Part shown: positions 1 through 8,437 of the stretch, one piece after another | Numbering within the stretch: the stretch's first letter is position 1 | How the letters are laid out: every line of letters starts with the position of its first letter | NCBI RefSeq assembly: GCF_003385455.1 | Contig: NZ_QNUF01000022.1 | Location: 1 to 64,000 of the forward strand | DNA: 64,000 nucleotides | Reading direction: 5' to 3' | DNA from: Chryseobacterium rhizosphaerae | GTDB taxonomy: Bacteria > Bacteroidota > Bacteroidia > Flavobacteriales > Weeksellaceae | The notes under the pieces: model-generated | Databases searched by the model: none | The model's input: the letters and a program-made list of their open reading frames with translations, nothing else | Told to the model about the DNA's origin: nothing | Made by a program: the position numbers and the translations under genes

Positions 1-840
1 GTAGGCAGTGGTAGTAATACTGATATCCCTGAAATTATAGTTGGACCTCCGAGAGGTGGGGGAGGAATGTATTTCCCTCCTTACGACGGTGGAGGTGGAT
101 GTACAGCCTGCCCACCAGATCAAGGATCACCTTCGGGAGAGTGTCCCAAATATGGAGGGTGTAGCAGCAATGGAGGAAGTGGTATTGTAAATACTCCACC
201 AGCTTCAACGAAAGATCCTTGTGAGAAAATGAAAGAACAGAATTCTAATCAGACCTTTAAAAATAAAGTTTCAGACTTGGATAAGCAAGAAGTATTTAAT
301 AAAAATCAGGAAACAGGACTTGCTGCTGCATATGGGCCACAGACCAATTACGAGCCCTTGGCAAATACTGCAAATGATAATTTGAAGTTCCCACCGGGGA
401 ATAAATATTTTGGCTATATGCATACTCATCTTGATAGTAAACCTGGAGTTGTTAAGATATTCTCACCCGCTGATGTATCTACTTTTTTAACAAGTTGTGT
501 AAGAAATGCTCAAGTTAAGGGAACAATGAGTGATGCTTATGGCATGGTAATTACATCACAGGGGAATTATATATTAAAATACTCCGGAGATGGTAATTAT
601 GGTATTGGACCTAATACTCAAGCTAATTGGCAGTCTTGGTATGAAACAGCGTACGAACGATTATCTCAAAATGAATTGGCTAATCCTGCGATTGTTGAAA
701 AGTTGTTTACTCAATTCCTTGAAGAGAAGGTAAAACTTGACGGGTTAGAAGTTTATAAAAGTGATAAGACTACAGGTAGTACAAGTAAGTTGAAATATGA
801 TGGAAAAGACAAACCTGTAAAGCCAATTCCTTGCCCTTAA
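1..840 (+). CDS. C-terminal part of a secreted-type protein with a JAMM-like metalloprotease motif (5' partial)
   Basis: The reading frame is open from the first base of the window, so the gene starts upstream; an internal ATG at 67 is unlikely to be the start. The visible part opens with a glycine- and cysteine-rich linker (roughly 67-190), followed by a globular region. Numbering from the ATG at 67, H119-T-H121 followed by S133-P-A-D136 resembles the zinc-binding JAMM/JAB pattern HxH...SxxD, with 11 residues between the second His and the Ser instead of the usual 7 or so. E82 could be the upstream acidic residue. The function is unknown. A peptidase or isopeptidase-like domain at the C-terminus of an exported protein is inference. 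The next gene follows after 21 bases on the same strand. Confidence 0.6.
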   Translation, partial: VGSGSNTDIPEIIVGPPRGGGGMYFPPYDGGGGCTACPPDQGSPSGECPKYGGCSSNGGSGIVNTPPASTKDPCEKMKEQNSNQTFKNKVSDLDKQEVFNKNQETGLAAAYGPQTNYEPLANTANDNLKFPPGNKYFGYMHTHLDSKPGVVKIFSPADVSTFLTSCVRNAQVKGTMSDAYGMVITSQGNYILKYSGDGNYGIGPNTQANWQSWYETAYERLSQNELANPAIVEKLFTQFLEEKVKLDGLEVYKSDKTTGSTSKLKYDGKDKPVKPIPCP

Positions 841-861
841 TAACAATTTAATTTCAAAATT

Positions 862-1419
862 ATGAAAAATTTATTTCTATTTATATTCTTTAATGTGAGC
901 ATATTTTTTAAGGCTCAACAGATATATTCATTAAGACCATCTGAAATTGATCTTCCAGAGAATTCTTATCAAAAAGATACAAATAATGAGCTTCCTTATT
1001 ATGAAGGAATATGGAAAGGAACATGGAATAATAAAATTATCTATGTAACTTTAAAAAAACTATCCAATAAATATGATAATAATTTTAAGCATTATAAGGA
1101 TTATTTAATTGGAAAGTTCAAAGTATTAGATAATAATGGAAATATTCTATTTGACAATACCAGTTTAACAGATGATAATGCAAAAATAAATGGTGTGAGC
1201 TTTAGAAAGTATGGAGATAAGTATTCTCTTATTTATGTTGATCCAGACCTTTGTAATACTTCAGGAGGGATAGCAATTAATTTTACAGATTCCTCTAAAA
1301 CACAGCTTAATTGGAAACTTACCCTTGGAAGTAATATGATTACAACTGATTGTCAGTATTATAATACAACTCCATTTCCTCAGGCTCTACCTAAAGAAAT
1401 TGTATTGACAAAACAATAA
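862..1419 (+). CDS. Small secreted protein of unknown function (DUF6705-like)
   Basis: This 185-residue protein has an N-terminal signal peptide (hydrophobic core, then cleavage near KAQQ at about residue 19). The mature part contains LPYYEGIWKGTW, a pattern I recall from small secreted flavobacterial proteins classed as DUF6705; that assignment is from memory. No catalytic motif is visible. It lies 21 bases after the JAMM-motif gene, and a hairpin follows it, so the two probably form the end of one transcription unit. A partner or immunity-like role for the upstream protein is possible but unsupported. Confidence 0.6.
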   Translation: MKNLFLFIFFNVSIFFKAQQIYSLRPSEIDLPENSYQKDTNNELPYYEGIWKGTWNNKIIYVTLKKLSNKYDNNFKHYKDYLIGKFKVLDNNGNILFDNTSLTDDNAKINGVSFRKYGDKYSLIYVDPDLCNTSGGIAINFTDSSKTQLNWKLTLGSNMITTDCQYYNTTPFPQALPKEIVLTKQ

Positions 1420-1422
1420 TAA

Positions 1423-1438
1423 AGCCTCTTCGGAGGCT
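1423..1438 (+). terminator. Hairpin with a TTCG tetraloop after the secreted protein gene
   Basis: A six-base perfect stem (AGCCTC/GAGGCT) closes a TTCG tetraloop four bases after the stop codon. No T-run follows, so it may stabilise the 3' end rather than terminate transcription by itself. Confidence 0.45.
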
Positions 1439-1528
1439 CTATCATGAAAACAAAAAATAAAATAGTTCATTTCTCAAGCACGGAAAAGTCAAACATATCC
1501 CCTTGAAAATTGAGCAATATAATGCTAG

Positions 1529-1553
1529 CCTCTCCAAAGCGGGAGGTTTTTTT
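1529..1553 (+). terminator. Intrinsic terminator upstream of lolD
   Basis: CCTC-(T)-CC pairs with GGGAGG around the loop AAAGC and is followed directly by seven T. This is a canonical intrinsic terminator that ends the preceding unit. Confidence 0.7.
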
Positions 1554-1584
1554 GTTTTACGATCAATAATGTTGTAACAATTTG

Positions 1585-1615
1585 TTGTAAAATCAACAAT
1601 ATGTTACTATTTTTG
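1585..1615 (+). promoter_or_regulatory. Bacteroidota promoter for lolD, near-leaderless
   Basis: TTG at 1585-1587, a 20-base spacer and TATTTTTG at 1608-1615 match the -33/-7 promoter. The lolD ATG begins five bases after the -7 box, so the transcript should start at or next to the start codon. Confidence 0.65.
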
Positions 1616-1619
1616 AATC

Positions 1620-2288
1620 ATGATTAAAGCAAGAAATATCCATAAGTCTTATGGGAATTTAGAAGTGTTGAAAGGAGTTGATATTCACATCAAGATGGGA
1701 GAAGTTGTCTCTATTGTTGGGGAATCGGGAGCCGGTAAATCTACATTATTGCAGATTTTAGGAACATTGGATCATCCTACGGCTTCATCTAAATATGATA
1801 CTGAAATTGCCATAGCTGGAGAATCGTTTATCAATATGAATGATAAACAGCTTTCTAAATTCAGAAACCAGAATATTGGTTTTGTATTTCAGTTTCATCA
1901 GCTTCTTCCCGAGTTTACTGCTTTGGAGAATGTTTTGCTTCCTACCAAAATTGCCGGAGCTAATGAAAAAGAAGCTCTTGATAAGGCACATGCTTTATTT
2001 GAAGACTTAAAGATAGAACAGAGACTGCACCATAAGCCCAATCAGCTTTCAGGTGGTGAAGCTCAAAGGGTAGCTGTAGCCAGAGCATTGATTAATTCTC
2101 CTAAGATTATTTTTGCGGATGAGCCAACAGGTAACCTGGATTCAAAAAATGCAGACGACCTTCATAGGCTGTTTTTTGATTTGAGAGATAAATATAATCA
2201 GACATTTGTTATTGTAACCCATAACCCGAATCTTGCTGAAATCACAGACCGTAAACTTGTTATGAAAGACGGAATGATTATAGAATAG
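1620..2288 (+). CDS. lolD: LolD-type ABC transporter ATP-binding protein
   Basis: This 222-residue ATPase belongs to the LolD/MacB family, which powers release of outer-membrane lipoproteins from the inner membrane or related export. Walker A is GESGAGKST (34-42), the signature is LSGGEAQ (143-149), Walker B is IIFADEPT (163-170) and the switch histidine is H201. The QFHQLLPEFTALENV segment after the Q-loop is typical of LolD. No LolC/E permease lies next to it; in flavobacteria the subunits are often unlinked. The start is supported by a promoter ending five bases upstream. MacB- or FtsE-like ATPases are the alternatives, but the length and motifs favour LolD. Confidence 0.85.
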   Translation: MIKARNIHKSYGNLEVLKGVDIHIKMGEVVSIVGESGAGKSTLLQILGTLDHPTASSKYDTEIAIAGESFINMNDKQLSKFRNQNIGFVFQFHQLLPEFTALENVLLPTKIAGANEKEALDKAHALFEDLKIEQRLHHKPNQLSGGEAQRVAVARALINSPKIIFADEPTGNLDSKNADDLHRLFFDLRDKYNQTFVIVTHNPNLAEITDRKLVMKDGMIIE

Positions 2289-2302
2289 CAGAGGCCAGCC
2301 AG

Positions 2303-2881
2303 ATGATGAAACACTTTATTTTCCTTTTTATACTATTGATCTCCTGTTCAAAAGCTGAATCCCAGCAGTTGGATGTATCCGGAGTTCCTCAGTCTAAAAT
2401 CTCTGAGATTAAAAGCTATCTCAAAGGGAAAAACTATAATCAGGAATTGGCTGTTTTTATAAATTTTAAAATACATTCCGGGAAATACCGTTACTTTATC
2501 TACAATTTAAAAAAAGATAGAATAATACAAAAAGCAATTGTATCTCATGGTTCAGGTTCGGCTATTCCCCATTCAAGTACTTTGCAGTTTAGTAATATTG
2601 AAGGATCTTATCAGTCTTCATTAGGAAAGTATGAAATTCGGGAAAGCTATGTTGGGAAATTTGGAAAAGCATACCGTTTAAAAGGGCTGGATAGCACTAA
2701 TAGCAATGCTATGCAAAGAGCAATTGTACTCCATTCTTATGGATGTGTTCCGGATAGTGAATCTCAAAATCCGGCATGTCTGAGTCTTGGATGCCCAATG
2801 CTTTCTGCCAATGCATTTAATGAAACTGCAAAATATATTGATCAATCAGAACAGCCCATCATTTTATATGCATTTTATTAA
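2303..2881 (+). CDS. Murein L,D-transpeptidase catalytic-domain lipoprotein
   Basis: This 192-residue protein has a lipoprotein signal (lipobox LISC, C15). It contains the catalytic core of a YkuD-related family: H144 in LHSYGC and the SLGC motif with probable nucleophile C164, followed by PM. Such enzymes cut or form L,D-crosslinks in peptidoglycan in the periplasm. The preceding lolD ends 14 bases upstream, so the two are probably cotranscribed; since this is itself a lipoprotein, that pairing makes sense. Two adjacent ATG codons are possible starts, at 2303 and 2306. Confidence 0.82.
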   Translation: MMKHFIFLFILLISCSKAESQQLDVSGVPQSKISEIKSYLKGKNYNQELAVFINFKIHSGKYRYFIYNLKKDRIIQKAIVSHGSGSAIPHSSTLQFSNIEGSYQSSLGKYEIRESYVGKFGKAYRLKGLDSTNSNAMQRAIVLHSYGCVPDSESQNPACLSLGCPMLSANAFNETAKYIDQSEQPIILYAFY

Positions 2882-2917
2882 TTTTATATATAAATCATAA
2901 CCCATAAATTATCTCCC

Positions 2918-3595
2918 ATGCCCATAAAGTTTCTTGCCGAGGATGACAGACCGAGAGAAAAGTTTTTACATAAAGGTAAGAACTCGCTTTCTGATTCTGA
3001 GCTATTGGCTATCATAATGGGAAGTGGAAGTAAAGAGGAAAGTGCTTTAGAACTGGGAAGAAAGATTTTGGCTTCTGTAGATAATAACTGGCATCAGCTG
3101 AGTCTGCTTTCTATTAAAGATTTAATGAAATTTAAAGGAATAGGGGAAGCTAAAGCCATTTCTATTGCTACCGCTTTAGAAATAGGGAGAAGAAGAGCAG
3201 GACAGGAAATTCCGGAAAAATCAACTATTGGAAATAGCAATGACGCTTACGTACTGCTTAAAAATCAGTTGTCCGATCTGAGAACTGAAGAATTTTGGGC
3301 TATTTTTCTTAACAACAGTAACAAAGTCATCCATATATCACGGCTGACGCAGGGAGGAATCAGCCAGTCTATTGTAGATGTAAGAATTCTTTTTAAAAAA
3401 GCATTGGATCATTTTTCAACAGGTATTATTATAGCACATAATCATCCTTCGGGAAGCTTAAAAGCAAGCAGGGAAGATATTAATATTACACAAAAAATAA
3501 AAGAAGCCGGAAAAACCCTAAATATCCAGCTTTTGGACCATATTATCATTACACAGGATTCATATTTTAGTTTTTCGGACACAGGATTATTATGA
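2918..3595 (+). CDS. radC: RadC family JAMM-domain protein
   Basis: This 225-residue protein is of normal length for RadC. The N-terminal half has a UPF0758 helical region with a helix-hairpin-helix-like GIGEAKA (74-80). The C-terminal JAMM domain has the full metal motif H174-N-H176-P-x6-S184-x2-D187, with an acidic residue at EEFWAIF near 125. The cellular function of chromosomal RadC is unresolved, and a DNA-repair role is historical. Its stop overlaps the next start (ATGA), which implies translational coupling with the FemAB-like gene. Confidence 0.93.
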   Translation: MPIKFLAEDDRPREKFLHKGKNSLSDSELLAIIMGSGSKEESALELGRKILASVDNNWHQLSLLSIKDLMKFKGIGEAKAISIATALEIGRRRAGQEIPEKSTIGNSNDAYVLLKNQLSDLRTEEFWAIFLNNSNKVIHISRLTQGGISQSIVDVRILFKKALDHFSTGIIIAHNHPSGSLKASREDINITQKIKEAGKTLNIQLLDHIIITQDSYFSFSDTGLL

Positions 3596-4503
3596 TTAGA
3601 AGATTAAGATACAATGAAATTGATTTCGTAAAATATTCCCGATGTTTAGAAAAGTCTGAACAGAAGAAGTATTCTGCTACAAAGGATTTTTTAGATACCA
3701 CTTCGGAAAAGCAATGGGAAATCTTAGTCTATAATGACTATGAGGCAGTAATGCCTGTTCCTTTTGTAAAAAAATATGGAATTAAAATTGTTCATAATCC
3801 TAAACTCTGTCAGCAATTAGGTATTTTTTCTCCTAAAGATGATGTACAGCTTAACGAGGCTTTTTTGCATTTTCTGGAAAAAAACTATTTGATTAGAGCT
3901 TACCCACTGAATGATTGTAACCAGCTTCAAACGAAGCTCCGATTGAAAAAAAACTTTTTGCTCTATCCGGATTCTTACGAAAAAGTATATGCACGGTATT
4001 CTCCAAAAAGAAAAAGAAAACTCAGATTGGATGATGAAGTGGTAAAGAATTCTGAAATTAAAACAATTAGCTATGAGGAAGCTAAACTCTTTATAGAAAA
4101 TAATATGATAGGGTTGAGTAAGGAAAATGATCTTCCTGATTTCATGAGGATTTTTGAAGCTTCCTATCACTTGAATTATCTCAAATTTTCTGCCTTTTTT
4201 TATTACCATAAGATTATCAATATTATTGCAACTTATTCTGATTGCAATATGGTAGCACTTTTAGGAACATTTAATGACAAGGATTACGTGAAAATATCGG
4301 GAGCTTCGGTTCTGATCGATACCGTCATCAGAGAAACTATTGAAACTCATATCTTTGATTTTGAAGGAGGGGAACTACCCAATATTGAAGAGTTCTTCAG
4401 AGGGTTCCGCCCGGAATTAAAACCTTATGCAATTATTGAAAATTCCAAAAAAGATCTTTTGAAGAAATTTGGATATTTTTTAATAAGCGGTAAACTCTTG
4501 TAA
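3592..4503 (+). CDS. FemAB/GNAT-like acyltransferase, specific role unknown
   Basis: This 303-residue protein starts inside the radC stop codon. The order of segments resembles FemAB-like GNAT-fold transferases: an N-terminal half with the basic stretch SPKRKRKLRLDD (about 142-153), and a C-terminal half with FDFEGGELPNIEEFFRGF, close to the FemAB signature FxFEGS...FFRxFG. Members transfer amino acids or acyl groups onto peptidoglycan or lipids. No signal peptide is seen, so it is cytosolic. The substrate cannot be inferred. The radC coupling probably reflects cotranscription rather than shared function. Confidence 0.6.
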   Translation: MIRRLRYNEIDFVKYSRCLEKSEQKKYSATKDFLDTTSEKQWEILVYNDYEAVMPVPFVKKYGIKIVHNPKLCQQLGIFSPKDDVQLNEAFLHFLEKNYLIRAYPLNDCNQLQTKLRLKKNFLLYPDSYEKVYARYSPKRKRKLRLDDEVVKNSEIKTISYEEAKLFIENNMIGLSKENDLPDFMRIFEASYHLNYLKFSAFFYYHKIINIIATYSDCNMVALLGTFNDKDYVKISGASVLIDTVIRETIETHIFDFEGGELPNIEEFFRGFRPELKPYAIIENSKKDLLKKFGYFLISGKLL

Positions 4504-4526
4504 TATGATAAAAACCATTGTTTAGA

Positions 4527-4559
4527 TTGGTTCTAATTAAGTATTATTCCCTAACTTTA
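4527..4559 (+). promoter_or_regulatory. Possible promoter of the PhyH-type dioxygenase gene
   Basis: TTG at 4527-4529 and TAACTTTA at 4552-4559 resemble the Bacteroidota promoter. The spacer is 22 bases and the last -7 base is A, so the match is imperfect. Confidence 0.35.
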
Positions 4560-4581
4560 TAACATACTTATTCCAACAATT

Positions 4582-5514
4582 ATGTTCCAGCAACTTCGCA
4601 ATTATAAATTATCATATATGTTATATAACTTATTTAAAAAGAGTAAGTTAAAGCATAATATCCCATTGTATAAAAAATACGGAATTAAGAAGAGTTATTT
4701 TTCCAGTATTTCCAGCTCAGATTTTGCCCATCTCCCTGATACAGAAAGAAAAGCAGATAAAGATAAGCTTACTGCCACTCCTTTTTTTACTAAATTATCA
4801 GAAGATGCTAAAGAAAGTGCTCTTCAATATGATGATAACGGATATATGATCATCAGAAACTATCTAAGCCCGGAAACTGCCGATAAAATCAATCAGGAGA
4901 TTGAAAACATGGTTAATGACGGTACTCTGAAGTTTAGATATGGAGGGAAACTGATGTTTGCGATTCATCATTCGGAAATTCTTAAAAATATAGGAAATGA
5001 TAAGGACCTCACAGAATTCTTATCCGTACTATTAAATGGTAAAGCCAAGCTTTTCCAGAGTATAAATTTCATCAATGGAAGCCAGCAGAAAACCCATTCG
5101 GACAGTATTCATATGACTACTTATCCATTGGGAGGACTTCTGGGGGTATGGATTGCGTTGGAAGATGTAGATGAAAATAATGGAGCACTGCATTATATCC
5201 CCAAAAGTCAAAAGCTTCCTTACTTCCTGAATTCTGATTATGATAATGAAGGAACTGCTTTCAAAATAGGTAAAAAGAGCTATACAGCATATGAAGAATT
5301 CCTTGAGAATAAAGTGAAAGAACTGGGATTGAAAAAAGAAATTTTCAGAGCCAAAAAAGGAGATTTACTAATCTGGCATGCTAATATTCTTCATGGCGGA
5401 GAACCTCATTTGGATAAAAACAGAACCAGAAAAAGTCTTGTTTATCATTTTTTTGATGAAAACAGCGTGTGTTATCATGAAGTTACACAAAGGCCTGCTT
5501 TATTTGAGTTATAG
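4582..5514 (+). CDS. Phytanoyl-CoA dioxygenase (PhyH) family protein
   Basis: This 310-residue protein has the Fe(II)/2-oxoglutarate oxygenase triad: H172-S-D174 and a distal histidine in WHANILHGGEPH (H271 best placed), with R283 available to bind 2-oxoglutarate. The LGVWIALEDVDENNGAL segment is typical of PhyH enzymes, which hydroxylate small molecules or lipids. No signal peptide is present. The substrate is unknown. The start is the first ATG after a possible promoter; downstream ATG codons would remove part of a basic N-terminal helix. Confidence 0.78.
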   Translation: MFQQLRNYKLSYMLYNLFKKSKLKHNIPLYKKYGIKKSYFSSISSSDFAHLPDTERKADKDKLTATPFFTKLSEDAKESALQYDDNGYMIIRNYLSPETADKINQEIENMVNDGTLKFRYGGKLMFAIHHSEILKNIGNDKDLTEFLSVLLNGKAKLFQSINFINGSQQKTHSDSIHMTTYPLGGLLGVWIALEDVDENNGALHYIPKSQKLPYFLNSDYDNEGTAFKIGKKSYTAYEEFLENKVKELGLKKEIFRAKKGDLLIWHANILHGGEPHLDKNRTRKSLVYHFFDENSVCYHEVTQRPALFEL

Positions 5515-5530
5515 TTTCAGAAAATATTAG

Positions 5531-5538
5531 TAATTTTG
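5531..5538 (+). promoter_or_regulatory. Bacteroidota -7 box upstream of the small membrane protein
   Basis: TAATTTTG is a perfect -7 box; no well-spaced -33 TTG was found. The TTG at 5536 lies inside this box and so is not a start codon. Translation should begin at ATG 5551. Confidence 0.55.
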
Positions 5539-5550
5539 CCACCTAAAATT

Positions 5551-6063
5551 ATGGCTAATTTTTCAGAATATCTACCGTATGCATTTGCATTGATCATTGC
5601 GATTCCTTTCCTGGTATTGCTCAGACAGTTTGTACATTCGTATATTACCCTTAAAAATCAGGAAATCAAGCTGCTTTCGGTGAAGTCGAATACAGAAAAT
5701 AAAGCACATTCTTATGAAAGGATGACTTTATTTCTTGAAAGGCTGAAACCTTCCAATCTTATTCAGAAATTTGATAAAGAGCTGGCTGTTCACGAATTCC
5801 TTTTCCTTACAGAGAAAACGATTAATGAAGAGTTTGAATACAATTCTTCACAGCAGCTGTATCTTTCGAAAAATTCATGGAAGAATATCGTAGATTCTAA
5901 AAATGCCGTAATAGAGCTGCTTCATAAAACTTACGAAGGACTGAATGGAAATGCTGATCTGAATGAGTTCAAGACTATTTTTATCATGAACTATATGGAG
6001 GACAATGACTATATTGCAGCGACAATAGAAGACTTGAGAAAAGAAATTTTAATAATAACTTAA
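5551..6063 (+). CDS. Small membrane-anchored protein, DUF7935-like
   Basis: This 170-residue protein starts at ATG 5551 because the upstream TTG belongs to the promoter. One N-terminal transmembrane helix (about residues 8-26) is followed by a charged, helical cytoplasmic part rich in Lys/Glu. I recall similar flavobacterial proteins as DUF7935; this is unverified. It lies 18 bases upstream of ppa and probably shares its transcript. No enzymatic motif is seen. Confidence 0.6.
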   Translation: MANFSEYLPYAFALIIAIPFLVLLRQFVHSYITLKNQEIKLLSVKSNTENKAHSYERMTLFLERLKPSNLIQKFDKELAVHEFLFLTEKTINEEFEYNSSQQLYLSKNSWKNIVDSKNAVIELLHKTYEGLNGNADLNEFKTIFIMNYMEDNDYIAATIEDLRKEILIIT

Positions 6064-6081
6064 AAAATAAGAGATAAAATA

Positions 6082-6693
6082 ATGATTCCAAATTTTAAAG
6101 CACATCCATGGCACGGAATTTCTGCAGGAGAGGATGCACCGAATGTTGTTAATGTATTTGTGGAAATTGTTCCTTCAGATACAATTAAATATGAAGTAGA
6201 TAAAGAAACAGGATACTTAAAAGTAGACAGACCACAGAAGTTTTCCAATATTATTCCGGCTTTGTATGGTTTTGTACCAAGAACATACTGTCATAATGAG
6301 GTAATGAAGCTTGCTATTGAAGCGGGAGCTGATGATGTAACAATGGGAGATCATGATCCACTTGATATTTGTGTATTAAGTTCTCATAATATCCATGCAG
6401 GAGGTTTATTGATGGAAGCTATTCCAATTGGAGGTTTCAAAATGATCGATGGAGGAGAAGCAGATGATAAAATTGTTGCCGTAATGATTAACGACCACGC
6501 ATTCGGACATTTCAGAGATATTTCTGAATTACCGGAAGCTGAAGTTAAAAGATTGATGCACTATTTCCTAACCTATAAAAACTTACCGGATGAGCCTGCA
6601 AAATGCAGAATCCAGGAGGTATATGGTGCTGAACACGCAAGAAAAGTAATCAAGGCTTCTCAAGCTGATTACGCAGAAAAATTCGGAGGATAA
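6082..6693 (+). CDS. ppa: Inorganic pyrophosphatase (family I)
   Basis: This 203-residue cytosolic enzyme hydrolyses diphosphate to phosphate and so pulls biosynthetic reactions forward. The metal-binding signature D90-H-D92-P-L-D95 is intact. Upstream motifs KYEVDKETGYLKVDR and ALYGFVPRTYC carry the usual Lys, Glu and Tyr residues. Length matches the bacterial hexameric family. A strong terminator follows 20 bases after the stop, ending the unit that starts at the 5531 promoter. Confidence 0.93.
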   Translation: MIPNFKAHPWHGISAGEDAPNVVNVFVEIVPSDTIKYEVDKETGYLKVDRPQKFSNIIPALYGFVPRTYCHNEVMKLAIEAGADDVTMGDHDPLDICVLSSHNIHAGGLLMEAIPIGGFKMIDGGEADDKIVAVMINDHAFGHFRDISELPEAEVKRLMHYFLTYKNLPDEPAKCRIQEVYGAEHARKVIKASQADYAEKFGG

Positions 6694-6714
6694 AATTCTC
6701 TGATCCATAAAACT

Positions 6715-6749
6715 AAAAAGGATAAACAGTTTTCTGTTTATCCTTTTTT
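6715..6749 (+). terminator. Intrinsic terminator of ppa
   Basis: A 15-base perfect stem (AAAAAGGATAAACAG) closes a TTTT loop, and the complementary arm ends in a run of six T. Confidence 0.85.
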
Positions 6750-6809
6750 ATGATAGGAAAGCTGTATAAGCTTTTTAATCTTGAATATAACAGCCGGGAA
6801 ATTCTAAAT

Positions 6810-6838
6810 AAAAAAAGCCCCCCAAAAAAGCGGGAGGC
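6810..6838 (-). terminator. Intrinsic terminator of the DUF1349 gene
   Basis: Read on the minus strand, GCCTCCC pairs with GGGGGGC (one T-G wobble) and is followed by a long T-run. It lies 37 bases beyond the stop of the minus-strand gene. Confidence 0.75.
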
Positions 6839-6874
6839 AAAAATTGACTGTATATTGAAGTGTAATTCAATCGG

Positions 6875-7522
6875 TTATTTATTGTTTTCAAGCCATTTCA
6901 GTCTACGTTCATCCGGCAAATGCTTGACCCTGAAATTTTCAAATGTTGCTGTAAACCCTTCACCATCGGGGCAGGCTGCCATCAAACCTACCATGACAGG
7001 TGTGTTATCCTGAAGTGGGGCATTTCTCATCATGCTGTAATTTTTGTCATCAAAGGAGTAAAATATCTCAACAGCATCCAGTCTTCTTACAGCTTTTATC
7101 CAGATGGCTGAGGGAATTTTGTCTAATGTAATGACACTCCAGTCACTTTTACCGTGAGTAACAACGGTACTCAGATTGTATTTTCCGTCTACAAATTCTA
7201 CACCGGCTTTGATGTAATGCTCTTTATCTGTCCGCAACATAAGGCCCATCTGATCAAATCTAGCTTTGTAATTACCCGTTATTTTTACTTTGGCTTCAAA
7301 TTCACCGCCATAGAGACTATAGTAAAAAGGAGCGTCATCTACTGTAAATCCGTAATGTGAGACCCTCCAGTAATCACTTTGGGGTGTGACAAACATGGAT
7401 ATACTGTTGTTTTTGATCTCCCATTTTTCGGGTTCATTAAACCAGGTCATTTTTTCTAAGGTCTGAGCCGAAATCTTTTGGGTCAGAAATAGCGCGCAGA
7501 AACCTAATATCAATCTCTTCAT
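6875..7522 (-). CDS. Secreted DUF1349 (concanavalin A-like) protein
   Basis: This 215-residue protein has a signal peptide cleaved after about residue 19 (ISAQ). The body matches DUF1349: GGEFEAKVKITGNYKARFDQMGLMLR followed by IKAGVEFVDGKYNLSTVVTHGKSDWS. That is a jelly-roll fold related to glycan-binding and glycosidase accessory domains. No catalytic residues can be named. It is transcribed divergently from the LuxR-type regulator with 89 bases between the starts, so regulation by that neighbour is plausible but unproven. Confidence 0.8.
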   Translation of the reverse strand: MKRLILGFCALFLTQKISAQTLEKMTWFNEPEKWEIKNNSISMFVTPQSDYWRVSHYGFTVDDAPFYYSLYGGEFEAKVKITGNYKARFDQMGLMLRTDKEHYIKAGVEFVDGKYNLSTVVTHGKSDWSVITLDKIPSAIWIKAVRRLDAVEIFYSFDDKNYSMMRNAPLQDNTPVMVGLMAACPDGEGFTATFENFRVKHLPDERRLKWLENNK

Positions 7523-7563
7523 TCTCTTTTTTAATAAGTTCTAAGGGTAAATTATTATTTTAG

Positions 7564-7594
7564 CAAAAGTATAATTAAAGAAGTCTCATATCAA
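7564..7594 (-). promoter_or_regulatory. Promoter of the DUF1349 gene
   Basis: On the minus strand TTG (7594-7592), a 20-base spacer and TACTTTTG (7571-7564) form a near-perfect Bacteroidota promoter. The predicted leader is about 35 bases. Confidence 0.7.
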
Positions 7595-7611
7595 TACTGA
7601 AAAATAACCAT

Positions 7612-8349
7612 ATGGAGATCCGGGAACAATTAAGTGATAAGCTGCTGGACAAGACCTCAAAGAAATGTTTACTGGACATCGAGATCTATAAGCAAAGGGC
7701 ACAAATGTACTCGCAGATAGAAGGTGCAATAGGGGTGCTAAGCGACATGCAGGCTGATAAAAGTTATATTTATAAATCAAAAACTGCCTTAGAACTGGGA
7801 ATAAGTTTTCATACGGATTCTGTAGAAATTGATTCCATTTGGGAAGAAGAGATGCTGAAGAAGATACATCCTGATGACAGACTTAAAAAATATATTCATG
7901 AGCTCCGTTTTTTTAATTTATTAGATTCAATAGAACCTGAATTTCGTTCGGACTATGCTGTTTTGTCAAACATCAGGATGAAAGATAAAAACGAAGAATA
8001 CAAGGCGGTAAAACATCGTATGTTTTATATATATTCACCGGATAATGGGAAGTTAAGATTTGCACTTTGTCTTTATAATATTGCTTTAAAACAGTCTTTA
8101 ATGCCTGAATTTATGATTGTTAATACTGTGAAAGGGGAAATTATTGTTAAAGATAAACTGGATTATAAAAGTATACTGACCCACAGAGAACTGGAAGTTT
8201 TAAAATTTGTAGGAGAAGGATATAGCAGTAAACAAATTGCAGATTTGCTTTTTATCAGCGTAAATACGGTGAGCAGACACCGCCAGAATATCCTTGAAAA
8301 GCTGAAAGTGAATAATTCTACCCAGGCCTTTAAAGACAGTTTTTACTAA
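7612..8349 (+). CDS. LuxR-type HTH transcriptional regulator with an N-terminal PAS-like region
   Basis: This 245-residue protein ends in a GerE/LuxR helix-turn-helix (about 184-240): LTHRELEVLKFVGEGYSSKQIA followed by VNTVSRHRQNILEKLKV. The first 150 residues look like a PAS-type sensor region (IHPDDRLKKY is a typical PAS piece). It has no phospho-receiver domain, so it is not a classical response regulator. Flavobacteria commonly encode several such PAS-LuxR proteins. It is divergent from the DUF1349 gene. Confidence 0.8.
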   Translation: MEIREQLSDKLLDKTSKKCLLDIEIYKQRAQMYSQIEGAIGVLSDMQADKSYIYKSKTALELGISFHTDSVEIDSIWEEEMLKKIHPDDRLKKYIHELRFFNLLDSIEPEFRSDYAVLSNIRMKDKNEEYKAVKHRMFYIYSPDNGKLRFALCLYNIALKQSLMPEFMIVNTVKGEIIVKDKLDYKSILTHRELEVLKFVGEGYSSKQIADLLFISVNTVSRHRQNILEKLKVNNSTQAFKDSFY

Positions 8350-8437
8350 CTATATATTCTTAAAATCCGAAAAGTTCACCATATTGTTTTAATTCTTATT
8401 TTTAAATTTATAATCTGAATTAATTTAAGAATAACAA

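Noticed and set aside
6750..7360. Several plus-strand frames opposite the DUF1349 gene
   Set aside because: They lie antisense to a gene with a signal peptide, a recognised domain, its own promoter and terminator.
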